Source: Escarpia spicata (taxonomy: Eukaryota; Annelida; Polychaeta; Sabellida; Siboglinidae). Taken from it: 64,000 nucleotides of DNA. How positions within the stretch are numbered: position 1 is the stretch's first letter; each line of letters starts with the position of its first letter. The notes beneath the pieces were generated by a model. The model was given only the letters and a program-made list of their open reading frames with translations, was not told the origin of the DNA and ran no database searches. The stretch is taken from positions 2,170,001-2,234,000 of the forward strand of contig OZ023206.1 in NCBI GenBank assembly GCA_963995525.1, written 5' to 3'. Below are positions 10,497 to 21,922 of the stretch, piece after piece. Made by a program: the position numbers and the translations under genes.

Positions 10497-12500
10497 CTAA
10501 TGCTGGGCATACACTGCTAAACTTTTGTTGGGTGTCGTCTATTTGATCAATAAGAAACTATGACGTCTCTGTCAAGATTGTGATTTTAAGAACTTAACAT
10601 AGGTTGGTTACATCTGTGAAAGACTGCATTTAGGGTTACAATGTAAAGCTATGGTTGGCTGACTGGTATTATAGGGTTGCCCTGTAGGCCATTGATGGCT
10701 ATCCAGTGGTTATGCAATACTGTGAAGGAACTGGAGTGGTGACCTAAGGTCAGATTTTAAAGAACCGGGCAAATATAATTATAGTTAGGGTAGACAAGGG
10801 AGGATTGTCGAATACAACGTGTAATATTTATAACATGATTGGCCGTTCCATATGAATAGATATGATGATACGGACGTAAGTTTAAATGGGATAACATTAA
10901 GGTATATAGGGATGTCGTTATAATGAAGATTTTTTACTGATTATCACCTATTGGATGGTGTTGAAATTGTTATAATGGCGTCAGCATCAGCAGGGGTCAC
11001 ATGACTGATGCTAAGTATAGGGTGGAGGCACTGAGATTTGAAGGCAGAATAGTACAGACGAATCCAGAACCCGACAGAGCAATGAAATGTAATCTGGTCT
11101 CTTCTGAGGAGAGAAACCATTATGGTGAAGTTGGCAAACATGAAGTCTATACCCAGTGGTGGCTTTGACGTTGAATTTCTCCATGCATATATAGAGTAGA
11201 AGAAATACCGGAGGTATGTGGAATATATATATATTATGAGTGAATCAGTGTGAATGTTAGATTAGAGGTATTGGCTTAAACATCTGGTTTTTACATTGTT
11301 ATAATTGTGTCAAAAGGTGTGGTCAATAATAAAAGAATATGGTCAGCGCAATGATACTGGCATCTCGAGATTTAGGCGGGGTGGTGAATCATCGCTCTGT
11401 TATGTGAACGTTAGATAGTAAGAAGAAGTGAACATAGTTTGTATTACGGTGTCACAGATAATGGTTATTGGTGTATAGTTTGTTAGGACTTAGAATATGT
11501 AAGGTGGTGGGGTTGTTATTACTAATAGGATATTGAGTCCGGATATGTATATGTCTATGGCAAACATTAGGTTACATATGTTTGTGTGTAAGTGCTATGA
11601 TGTCGGTAGAAAAACATATGATATGAAGGGTGTAGTTTACACACCAAGGAATAAGAATATTTTATTATTATAGTTATCATTTATTGTAGTGTCGGGGCGG
11701 GGTGAAGTCTGACAAAGTGTACTCGAGGGCGGTAGACGCCGAGTAACACCTCGTGTAACAACAGTGCGAGAGTAGACGGGTTACGCGACAATGGTGAATT
11801 CACACCCGAAGAGGGAATTCCCAATTAACCGAGTGAGAACTACTTCGCTCGACTACTGAGGGACAAATTATTATCAAGTTAACGGTGTTGACGGAATGTG
11901 GTATCGTTCATTATAAACATTATGTTCTCACATCTCTACATTGTGAGTGCCATGCAGACAGCTGTAGCGTGTTAAACTTTTAAGCCTATATGGCAAATAT
12001 GTTATAGAATCTTTTGATGAAATAGTATAGGATTGAAGAACTGGTCAATCCTTGTGTACCCATGAAATGTTATGATAGAGATGTATGTACGTAAGACTTT
12101 GTATGATAACAGGTTAGGGAGGCCGACGAGTCTTCCTTGAAGAATCACTGTATTTTGTTTTGTTGTTTGGAAGATGGGCCAATAAATTTGGAAAATTCTT
12201 TAATTGTGTATAACTACTTCCCTTCCGATATATCTCAGAACCCGGATATTTATTAGCAAGGCCGTTTCACCTGGCGGTTCTTGAGTCTCATGTTACACTG
12301 TTGTACATTATGCAACTTTTGTTGGTGCGATTCAATTTTCGTATGATGAATCGGTTCAACAACTGTTGTACAAGTCAAATCTACATGCAACTCAAGTTTT
12401 GTTGAGTTGCTGACCGTCATACATTGCACGACTGATCAGCTTTTAGTTGATCAAACAGATGAATGGCAATAAAAGTTTAGCAGTGTACACCCAGCATTAG
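10497..12500. mobile_element. Non-autonomous DNA transposon with terminal inverted repeats
   Basis: The ends are inverted: CTAATGCTGGGCATACACTG at the left and its complement form (CAGTGTACACCCAGCATTAG) at the right, with similarity continuing ~35 bases inward to TTTTGTTG and TTTGATCAA. A TA may be duplicated at the ends. The right end carries extra hairpins, including a perfect 9-bp stem GCAACTCAA/TTGAGTTGC at 12390-12413. About 2.0 kb with no transposase. It lies in the intron between the two minus-strand exons. The superfamily is not assigned. Confidence 0.65.
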
Positions 12501-12970
12501 TGGTAGTCTCTGGGCAGAAGTTTTTTGTTGATAGAAATGCTGTTACATTTATTTTCATTCCTTTATTATGATTTCCATAAGTGTGTATAACCAGGTACTC
12601 TTCTATAAAGTTGAGTGGGCTGAATATTAACTGGTATTCTGTAATTAATCATATCTGATAGATCACAATGGTTTGGACAGTATAGTACAATTCACCAAAT
12701 TAAGGAAAAGGAGGTGTGAAAGTATTTAATTTTGTTTGTTTTTTGCATTTTTAGAAACAAGAAATAATTCACTAATAAAAAAATATGCTAAGGTGGAGAA
12801 GAACCAATGTGGCATTTCACTTATATATATATATATATAATTATATACATAACCGTGACAAGAACGTCACAAAATTACACTTAGACAATACTAATCAATT
12901 ATAACATAACATTTTCTAAGAAAAATAAATAATTTATGGACTCTCAAAAAAGTATGTCTACTCACATTGC
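12501..12970. other. Intronic sequence, no gene
   Basis: AT-rich; includes a short (TA)n at ~12818-12840. Lies between the transposon and the donor of the upstream minus-strand exon. Confidence 0.4.
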
Positions 12971-12971
12971 A

Positions 12972-13617
12972 CGTCGTTTCGTTTCCGGACCAGCCAGCCC
13001 ATACTTGTACCAATTCCCGTCTTCCTGTCAGGTTGACTTTGTGGCTCCAACCGACCGGTAGACTCTAACAATTCTCTGATGACACTTAGACTCTCGTCTT
13101 TTTCCCGTCACACCATGTTGTTCTATCCTGTCAGATCTCCATGTATCCTCTCTATCATGTCTACGTGGTTTATACCTTTGAGAACCTCCATAACCCCGAT
13201 ATAATTCCACATTTTCTCCACGTTGTCTGAAGGTCTTGTGATCTGAGCGGATCCTTCCGTTCCGATAACTCTCAAAGTCACGCTGACTGCTCATGTAAAG
13301 ATTATCGCTTTGTGTGTTTTCATTGTGTCTGTATACTTTGCCTCGAAATGCGTTATTGAAATCTGTTAGCATTTTCTTTGGCATGATGTGTTTTGTAATC
13401 CTGTTTGTGGCGTGTTGTGATGGATTCAAATCAAACTGGCCATCATCGATGTCATGATCACTGTCACACTGACTTTCACTTGAAGAGGATATAAGAATCC
13501 TTTGAACAAATAATACAGTCTGACAGCCAAGTTCATTTTGATCCTTACGTGTGATTAAACTGCAAAGAACACTTCTACGTATTGTATAATTCATGTTTTC
13601 CCTTAAGTATTTCACCT
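12972..13617 (-). CDS. Putative 5' coding exon, possibly of the MRM1-like gene
   Basis: Starts after the acceptor CTTTGTTTCAG and ends at the donor CAAT|GTGAGT. An ATG 24 bases in gives MNYTIRRSVLCSLITRK, a basic, hydrophobic N-terminus like a mitochondrial presequence, followed by a polar, Arg-rich region. The first frame ends at KST-stop (13028), but a second frame (KDESLSVIRELLESTGRL, PQSQPDRKTG, MGWLVRK) runs to the donor, joined at the run of five A near 13105. One base too many there, real or an assembly error, would explain this. The phase at the donor does not fit the 10.0-kb exon directly, so either another exon lies between or the genes differ. Confidence 0.42.
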
Positions 13618-13639
13618 GAAACAAAGAAGACATAATCAT

Positions 13640-15200
13640 TACATGCCAGCAATATCACATTTTAGGGAATCAAATAATAGTAAATTTGACAGTATTTGTC
13701 ATTTAAATAATCAACAGATTGCTCACACAATTAAATATTTTGCCCCAATATGAATTAATCGACATGTACATGTATAAGTACTGTACTGTATTCTGGTTTT
13801 ATCATTTCACAGAATGCTAAAACAATCTTCATTGCAGTGCTGACACCTAGTGAATACTACATCAACAAGTAATGGAGAAAGGCTAACTTTATTGGAATGT
13901 TGTCACATGTAAACAAACTGATCAACACAATTCACCTGAGAAGCATCCAGCTAGCTGGACATTCCTATCACCACAAAGAAGAACCAGTGTTGAGATTCAT
14001 CTGATGGATACCCACTCATAGCTAGAAAAAAAAGAGGCAACAAATAAAAACATACACTAAGCTGATCTGTGAATACCTTGATATTAAAGAGACAGATCTC
14101 CCGTCCCTAATGTACAATGGATCCATTTGTAAACAGCTCATCCATGCTCCGGCCCCAGTCAACCAAAGATGATGATGACATTCTTAATGCCTGATAATAT
14201 ACCATAAAAGGATTACCATTTGAATGAGCTATCATGCATTACGATCATCAGACTTTAGTAACTACAAAATATACGGGATCAAGTCAGCCAGTCAATAAGG
14301 CAAGGGCCTATATATATAATAATGTCAGGCTCAGAGCATTTATTCCATCATACGTGAAATGCCATTCCAACATGAGATGCTTCTTGCTGATGCTCATTGT
14401 GAACTATGAGCCAAAACTCCACTTAACAGTTTTGTTAAAGAAAATGAATGTCCATCATTAAATGATCCAGAATAGACTAATATGTCATGTGTTAGTTACA
14501 TAAATGATATAAATGTTACCAAAATGGGTTTAATTTTATGTTTTGTGTTACGTACAAATTTTGTTTGCTGGCAATAGTATTAAACTACAGCAAACAGTGT
14601 GAAAACCAGAACAATATCCAATTCATTGTGCCATAAGTATTGTGTTGGTTTTCATCTTCTGGTTGACTGATACACTGGGCCGTCCTATGTTCACTCCGTC
14701 TATATAAATATTCCGTTTTATACAAACCTAGTTTTGTTAAATAGATCCGTATTTTGTAACTGCTGATGATCAATGCCAATGACAATGGCAGGGATGATCA
14801 ATGTGACAGTAGCTGGCTGATTATATGAGAAAACGGCAACCCTTCACTTAACTAGCATAAAATGGCTAAATTATTACTAGCAGCATTGTAGGTGCTCCTT
14901 TGAGTCTGGGTTGAGCCAGAAACATGTATATATGCGACTCACTCACAGACAGCAATCACGTTGCAATTGGGCGATAATAGGGCGTTTATATACACATACT
15001 TAAATTTGGCTAATTGATAACACTGACAACTGTGCTGCTGTTAATTATACCAACCCAGCACAGATACTGATGAATAACAATATAGGACAAACTCACAGTT
15101 TAGTTCTTAAACGCTTAATAACTAAGTATACGTCTTACGCTCAGACAGGCCTGTCTCCTAACTTCGGAAATGTCAAATGGTGGTGCCATCTCGTGTTTAG
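13640..15200. other. No gene identified
   Basis: AT-rich, possibly the 5' flank or first intron of the minus-strand gene. Frames at 14234-14461 and 14585-14785 have no recognisable motif. Confidence 0.4.
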
Positions 15201-15214
15201 TCTTAGTACTCGAA

Positions 15215-15680
15215 CAAGTAAACACACACACACGAACGCAGGCAGGCAGGCAGGCAGGCACGCAGGCACGCACACACGCACGCACACAAACAAACACACA
15301 CGTCGATCGCACACACCGCACACGCACGCACGCACACACACAGCACACACACAGCACACACACACACAGCACACACACACAGCACACACAGCACACACCG
15401 CATACACCGCACACGCACGCACGCACAACACACACACAGCACACACACACAGCACTCACACACAGCACACACACAGCACACACAGCACACACACAGCACA
15501 CACACAGCACACACACAACACACACACAGCACACACACAGCACACACACAGCACACACAGCACACACCGCACACACCGCACACACCGCACACACCGCACA
15601 CCTACATTACACACACCACACCCACCACACACACCACTCACGCACACACAAACAAACACAAATACACACGTACGTTAGAC
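15215..15680. repeat. Compound CA-rich microsatellite
   Basis: (CAGG)n, (ACGC)n, (AC)n and many CACACAGCAC-type units. All six frames stay open over long stretches of Cys/Val or His/Thr; these are low-complexity artefacts. Confidence 0.95.
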
Positions 15681-15685
15681 TTAGT

Positions 15686-16265
15686 TTTATCCTCTCACAG
15701 AATGAATTAGTTGACAATGTCAAGATATGTGAGCTACTGCTTGGAGTATGTATAATGATCACATCAAGATACATGTTACCATCAAAGTATAAAATCAGAA
15801 AGGAATAATAAAAAGCAGTACAGGAGAAGTTTTCACAAAGGAAGATAAAAGGACAGGAGGAAATATTTAACAAAGATAGACTGGAATAATAACACACTGT
15901 AAAATAGGACAGTAACAGCTAGAATGCTGGAATATCTTAGAGTGAAACTGAGTGCATAATCGATTAATTTGTTTCGTTCGATAAAAGAGGAACGATCCAG
16001 AAAGAAGTCATTAGAAAAGTTAATTACAAACAAATGATATGGAAATCATGTGGAAATGTTGAAGACTACAACATTTTTAAAGAAGCACTTAACTAAGCTA
16101 CAACTGAAATTATAAATACAAAGAGATTATTAACTTATAATATAAAATATAACAGCAAGAGTTGTTATGCATATGTTCGGAGCAAACAGACAGTCCATGG
16201 TCACGTCAGATCTCTGGAAGGTAGTGCTGGAAATATAATATCAGCTAGAGGGATTCTCAATGGCA
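15686..16265 (+). mobile_element. LINE-A fragment (endonuclease to RT linker), decayed
   Basis: Reads SQNELVDNVKIC, then KKQYRRSFHKG-like residues, WKSCGNVEDYN, YAYVRSKQ and SAGNIIS in several frames, matching the region between the endonuclease SDH motif and the RT of LINE-A. Many stops and indels. Confidence 0.8.
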
Positions 16266-16429
16266 GCTTAATTAAGAGTTAATTACAAGGACCATTCAAA
16301 ATACCATTGAAGATCATTCAAATACCCTTGACCATAAGACACCCTAACACAATCCAATGGTATTTGAGTTGTATTTTTGTAAGGGCATAAAGCATGTGAT
16401 TTTCGTCCTCTGCCTCCCAATCTTCAGAG

Positions 16430-16870
16430 CTGATATGTTGCAGGCCTACAGGTCGCGCTTAATTTATAGACGTCCTTGAATCTGAGGGCTGTGCGTCCCA
16501 CTGTTTTCGCTCACTGACGAGTTGTACATAGAGGATGACGTTCGGCAAACGGCCATCGTCCATGCCAGTTCCAGCGAGCGAAGACGTTTCTGGCTCAGCA
16601 GTGAGTAGGCCTACATGCTTGGGATCCTAGCACGGTCCAGCATGTCGCTGTAAGGGACACGGTCCTGCCAGGTGATATTGAAGATGCGATATTGAGGCAC
16701 CGCATGTGGATTAACACCTTAATCCACATGCGGCACTAGGCGCACGTAGGCGGTCCACGTACGATTCGCGGCCGTAGAGGAGGGTGCTCAGCACACAGGC
16801 ATGGTAGACTGTCATACTTGTGTTCTCAGTGAGCATCTTAAATTGTTTTCCCATACGCTTTTGTTCAGCT
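16430..16870 (-). mobile_element. LINE-C-like 3' fragment
   Basis: The minus strand encodes MLTENTSMTVYHACVLSTLL then YGRES, then in shifted frames the ITWQDRVPYSDMLDRA and MDDGRLPN stretches. These match the C-terminal part of LINE-C at 48.0-48.4 kb (HTKVTVYNACLLSTLLYGSE, ISWKDRVPKTEVLSRA, MEDGRLPKDI). Dead. Confidence 0.75.
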
Positions 16871-17364
16871 TGACCATAGTGACTGCGACTGTTGAACTTG
16901 TTAACATACAAATTAATTATCAACGCCAAATCCTTTTAGCAGAAATGGTTCATCACCAGCTAGAATATATGCGTTATACCTTATTAAAGTAAAGGTTATG
17001 TAACATATCCAGCGTGATTGCGTGCGTATAATTGAGGTTATATATATATCTGTCAGGCAGGGCCAAACTGGTTTTTGAAACATAATCACATTTCATGGTC
17101 GTCTTAAAACAAAATAACTTCTTTCTAAACTATATCTTAATAGCATACCTTCCACTTGGATACACGATCAATATCAAATTGCTTTATTTTGCAGTTCCCA
17201 GTCGTCGGACATGTAATCTTAATTAAGATTCTGACGGTCTACATCAACTATCGACTTACTATGCTCATATCTTGCGGTGCCAGTGTGGATACTTCAGGCC
17301 TGTTAAAATGTTGAGCTGATATACCATTAGAACAGTGCACAGGTAGTGAGACACACTTCGCTAA
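16871..17364. other. No gene identified
   Basis: AT-rich sequence up to the assembly gap; nothing recognised. Confidence 0.4.
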
Positions 17365-17564
17365 NNNNNNNNNNNNNNNNNNNNNNNNNNNNNNNNNNNN
17401 NNNNNNNNNNNNNNNNNNNNNNNNNNNNNNNNNNNNNNNNNNNNNNNNNNNNNNNNNNNNNNNNNNNNNNNNNNNNNNNNNNNNNNNNNNNNNNNNNNNN
17501 NNNNNNNNNNNNNNNNNNNNNNNNNNNNNNNNNNNNNNNNNNNNNNNNNNNNNNNNNNNNNNNN
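17365..17564. other. Assembly gap, 200 N
   Basis: Exactly 200 unresolved bases, most likely a scaffold gap of arbitrary size. Confidence 0.99.
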
Positions 17565-19330
17565 ACCTAAATTACGTTAATTCCACTTAAACAACTATTG
17601 GAAATAGCACAGCAAATTATGGATTAAAAAAAAATTAACCAGGTATATTATGTACTGATGTCATGGTTTTTAGATTATCAGGGTTTTACTATCACATGAA
17701 CACTTGTCATAACAAGTTAACAGTTTTGTAAAAAATGTATTGACACATCTATAATCATGTACACATATGCTGTATAATATTAGGCATTAGCAATTGGTAT
17801 GACAACAATATTTTTAGACAAACATGTGTATTAAAACAGGCAATTCTCTTATATTTAATCCATGAACAGAGGTAATGAGTGACTTGTCTTTTTGTTTTCA
17901 CTTCTTTAGATTTAAGTACAAATCAACTTGCATTTTGCTTAATTAACATAATGCCAGTTCTTGATGTGTTTACCATAAAGGTGTATTATATTCAAGAATA
18001 CGTGGCCAGTGACATCTGTGGGGTTATTGCCACCTTGAGATTTATTTTAAATACAAGTTTTAAGAGATAGTGTTACTGAATGTCAAATGTTTCAAACAAT
18101 TTCAAGTTAGGGAATAACAAAATAATGCTCTTCTTGAGGAAACATTGTTTCTTAATATAAAAATAAATAATACACAAATTACTATTGATAGTATACATAC
18201 TTGAATCGAGTGACCCAGCTAAATGTAGATCTACACACCATAAACTGTGTTCATCTTGGAACTAATTAGCATCTAGTATTCACCAGGTCAGGTATCCACA
18301 GCTAGACGAGCATGTTAATAAATCTTTAAATAATTTACAACGAAAACCTAACGTTTCTTTAATGTTTTTTTTACATGTTCATTATAACGTACTGGCATTT
18401 AAAATATAAGGCAACAATGCTGTATTTTGAACATATATATCGTTAAACCACACATGGTTCATCCAACTCTACAAAACTACAAAAGCAGGCACGGGATATG
18501 TGAAATGTTGCACATTCTAATCAAATACATCACAAGATTTCTTTCCCCTACAACTCTGTTTCTGTTTCTGTGTGGAAAAATATTCAATTAGTATTTTTTT
18601 CAAATTTGGCATTTGCGCTCAATAAATACTTTGCATCAGACCATCACTTCTGTTGGCATGATCTAGTGATATGATTGCACATAATTACCTTATCTCGCCA
18701 TCATATTAACATTTCTTTATGAATTTGCCCTTCACCATTCAGGGACGACATTTTACTGCTAGAAAATGTGTACACATTAAGCAAAGTTACAAAGAATTCA
18801 CATTTACAGGCTAATGGTACATTTCACTCTGACATTAGTTAACCTCCTGTTTCGCATAGACCTGATCTAGACATTTTGTATCATTGTAGCTACACACAAG
18901 TTTATAGTGTCTAGATTCTGTTGGCAACATTGAAAATACATTGAACGTTTCTCTTGGGTTGACTTGGCTCTGATGCCTAAGTCAATATCTACTCTTCAGC
19001 TTGTCTTATTACAGCATCAGGCCAAGCAGAACCAACCAACCAATCCTCTAACATATCCCTTCCAGCGGTGCATAGGCATCCACTTTCATGACATTTTGTT
19101 TGCCACTTGTCACGATTTCCAATACTTAATAATTTCATCAGTCATATAATAGATCTTTTTATCAGACACTTTTCAGCAAGATGACAACAAAACTGTGCTT
19201 TTGTTTGAAATATCAACCAGTTCTTATTCTGTTAATAAGTTTCAAATCAAGTATCAACCAGCCGAGATATATAATTTTAATCGGTTACATTTATGTTAAT
19301 AAAACTAATAAAGCTGACAAAATAACACAC
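17565..19330. other. No gene identified, AT-rich
   Basis: Likely intronic or intergenic sequence next to the laminin-G exon. Only short chance frames. Confidence 0.4.
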
Positions 19331-19446
19331 TTTGTTTAACAAATGTAACACTGTCTGTAACACTGGCCCCCAAACTTAAAGAAACAAGAACACTGTAGCA
19401 ACTGGATGGCCGCAGTAATGAGGGGTGTCAGGGCGCCACGACATAC

Positions 19447-19568
19447 CCCGACAGCGTCAGTGGTGAGGTCCAGGGGTCCCTTGCCCTGGATATACAGGTT
19501 GCTGACACAACCCTCTAGCATCTTCTCGTGCTGACCAAATGTCATGCCATCCAGGTTAGGCACGCCTC
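19447..19568 (-). CDS. Laminin G domain exon
   Basis: 122 bases between the acceptor GCTTCAG (19569-19575) and the donor GGG|GTATGT (19446-19441). The frame reads GVPNLDGMTFGQHEKMLEGC, then VSNLYIQGKGPLDL and TTDAVG. The GGVPN start, the GC-V-NL-I-G core and the LDL end are the hallmarks of the last strands of a laminin G domain, found in laminin alpha chains, perlecan, agrin, neurexin, usherin and related extracellular or adhesion proteins. The parent gene cannot be named from one exon. The frame is intact. It also stays open through the donor to 19336, so it could alternatively be a terminal exon. Confidence 0.62.
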
Positions 19569-19589
19569 CTGAAGCATAACCAAATCAAA

Positions 19590-19660
19590 TCAAATTTATT
19601 GTAACTCATTACAATACATACAATACAAATCAAATTTAGACAAATCCTATATAATAACAT
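19590..19660. repeat. CAAAT-rich tract
   Basis: AACCAAATCAAATCAAATTT and related A/T-rich repeats just upstream of LINE-D; a motif often seen at ends of invertebrate retroelements. Confidence 0.35.
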
Positions 19661-19699
19661 AATGAGCACAACAAGTGAAGAACATTATACTATGTTATA

Positions 19700-20089
19700 T
19701 TCGCTACATAACAACCAATGTCAACCCTTTGGCAATACTGGCCGAACACGCTGCAATTAACCAATCCAGCACGTGATATGTTGCCTAGCAAAACCTCCCG
19801 TCAAATCATCAGAAACCAGAGAAAGTGTGTGTGTGATAATTTAGATACATTTGCTGCAGTCTCTGATGATGATGTGCACAAGTTGGTTATGAATTCTAAG
19901 ACAACCAGCTATGTTCTGGACCCCATGCCAACCAAACTGGTCAAATAGTATATTGATGCATTGGTGCCATTCCTTACACACATCATCAATTGCTCCATTG
20001 CTGCTGGGGAATTCCCACATGAATGGAAGACTGCACTTGTAGAGCCACTGCTTAAAAAAGCAGGACTGGATCCTATTCCAACAAACTAT
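19700..20089 (+). mobile_element. LINE-D reverse transcriptase, 5' part
   Basis: The plus strand encodes the lead-in to an RT (TTSYVLDPMPTKLVK, then after a stop LVPFLTHIINCSIAAGEFP, WKTALVEPLLKKAGLD, NYRP). This is the usual finger region of CR1/L2-type LINEs. It is cut precisely at NYRP by the insertion at 20098-20737 and resumes at 20738 with VSN. Confidence 0.8.
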
Positions 20090-20097
20090 CGCCCTGA
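20090..20097. repeat. Target-site duplication, left copy
   Basis: CGCCCTGA; its partner CGCCCTGT is at 20738-20745 (7 of 8 identical). Confidence 0.75.
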
Positions 20098-20737
20098 CAG
20101 ACAGTCAGACATGTGGTCAGATACATTGAAAAGTATTTAAATGCAAATGCAAATACTTTTGACATTTCAAATGCAAATACATTTTGTTTATGTCAAATGC
20201 AAAATTCAATTTTCTCCTGTGACAGGTTAACCCTGTTTTCCATTTCCTGTGCCCATTGATGCACTGTCTTCCAATAAAATTAGAATAAGCCACCCACTGT
20301 TAATTAAATGCTTGCTAACCTGACCCTGCCAAAGGCCAACTGATAGATACACTGATCATCCATCTGATAATGACCCAAGTAGTTAATGATCAAAGCATGC
20401 AAATACTGCAGTTGGTCAGCCAATAAAAGAGCCATCGGAAGGCCATTTGTCTCTCAGTGAATGTCATGCCTCGGTGATAACTTAAGTAACATGAGTGACC
20501 TGTATCAACTACCTAGACCACGCAACAATTTAATTAAGTACAGATGTGATAACAGTTTTCATTGACATAATTAAATGCTATAAGTATTTGAAAAGTATTT
20601 GATTTTTCAAATACTTTAAAAATGTATTTAAATGCAAATAGTTTGGCTCCAAATTTTCAAATGCAAATGCGAACACTGGATCAGTTGCATTTAAATGCAT
20701 TTAAATGCAAATGCATTTGCATTTGACCCCATGTCTG
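20098..20737. mobile_element. hAT-type non-autonomous element inside LINE-D
   Basis: About 640 bp, ends CAGAC...GTCTG, flanked by an 8-bp duplication. The right end in reverse complement begins CAGACATGGGGTCAAATGCA; the left end has CAGACATGTGGTCA after eight extra bases. CAG ends and 8-bp duplications fit hAT. Both ends are rich in ATGCAAAT and AAATGCATTT. No transposase is encoded. Confidence 0.75.
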
Positions 20738-21480
20738 CGCCCTGTGTCGAATCACCAGTATATCTCTAAATTATCAGAACGGGCTGTTGTAGACCAACTT
20801 TGCTTTCATTCAGAATGTGGATTTCCTTGTCACCTTGTCAGTCGGCGTATAGAGCTGGACATTCTACTGAAACTGCACTTGTTAAGGTCCAGTCTGACAT
20901 TCTTTTAAACATGGACCAACAGAACACAACTGGTTTTAATTTACTTGTTGTTGACTTTTCATACTGGGGACCATAAGATTTTGTTGATTATTGTGAATTC
21001 TTCTTTTCCTGTATCAGGCACAGCTCTAAATTGGTTTTCGTCTTATCTTCAAATTAAATCAATTATTATTGATGGTACTGTGTCTGACCAGTTTAAACTT
21101 GATCAGGGAGTACCGCAAGAATCATGCCTCGGTCCTGTGGAATTCACAAAGTATCTTAGCCCTATTTTTCATATCATTGATCAGCAAGGTAAGCTGGGGC
21201 ATGTGTATGCTGATGACCATCAGGCGTACTGTAGTTTTAATGCCAATTCTATGGACAGTAATCACGAGTCTATGGAACGGTGCATTAGAGACATCAATAG
21301 CTAGATGCAAAGCATGAAACTTAAAACAAACAACTCCTAGACTGAATACATCTTAATTGGTTCTCCGTAACAACTGGAGAAAAAAACAGTTGTTGCGGAA
21401 AACGCCTAAAAGTGGTCTCATTTATGATTCTATCATTTTTGGTTCTCGAGTTATTGTACAACATTACTCCGAACAGTGGC
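20738..21480 (+). mobile_element. LINE-D reverse transcriptase, 3' part
   Basis: Resumes VSNHQYISKLSERAVVDQL, continues with decayed QSAYR-like and LDLSAAFD-like regions, then SGTALNWFSSYLQIKS, LDQGVPQESCLGPVEF and VYADDHQAY (the catalytic YADD is kept), and ends with a TEYILIGS-like motif near 21355. Stops and shifts separate the blocks. CR1/L2-type; inactive. Confidence 0.82.
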
Positions 21481-21597
21481 CATTTTGGAGTCAAGTCAAG
21501 AGTCATTGTCACACACGTTTGCCATAAAACACTTGGAGCAGTCAGCCGCACTTTCTACAACAAGCAAATAAACATCAGTTGAGTAGTCACAACAAGG
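21481..21597. other. Short unassigned stretch
   Basis: Sequence between LINE-D and the purine-rich repeat; nothing recognised. Confidence 0.3.
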
Positions 21598-21922
21598 AAC
21601 AGTAGATGACAGTCTCTCAAGACAGACATCAGCCATAGAGACAGGGAGAGGGGAAGAGAGTGACACAGAGAAAGGAGACAAGGAGAGAGGGAGAGCGAGG
21701 CAGAGAGAGAGAGGAAGAGCGATGGAGGGAGAGAGAGAGAAGGAGAGCGATGGAGAGAGAGGGAGAGCGAGGGAGAGAGAGGAAGAGGGAGGCATAGGGA
21801 GGAAGAGAGACAGTGGTGGAGTGAGACCGAGGGGGAGAGGGAGAGGAGAGGAGAGAGGGGAAAGAGAGAGAGGGATGGAGAATGGTGGAGTAGAAGAGAG
21901 ACAGACATACATAACATTCGGC
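21598..21922 (-). repeat. Pyrimidine-rich dispersed repeat, copy 2 (inverted)
   Basis: Reverse-complement copy of 8037-8331: ACAGTAGATGACAGTCTCTC and CAAGACAGACATCAGCCATA at one edge, GAGACAGACATACATAACAT at the other, with (GA)n-rich sequence between. It truncates the 3' end of LINE-B. Confidence 0.85.

Noticed and set aside
15070..15808. Cys/Val-rich and His/Thr-rich open frames, also at 54.6-55.2 kb and 27.2-27.5 kb
   Set aside because: Translations of CA/GT microsatellites, open on both strands at once.
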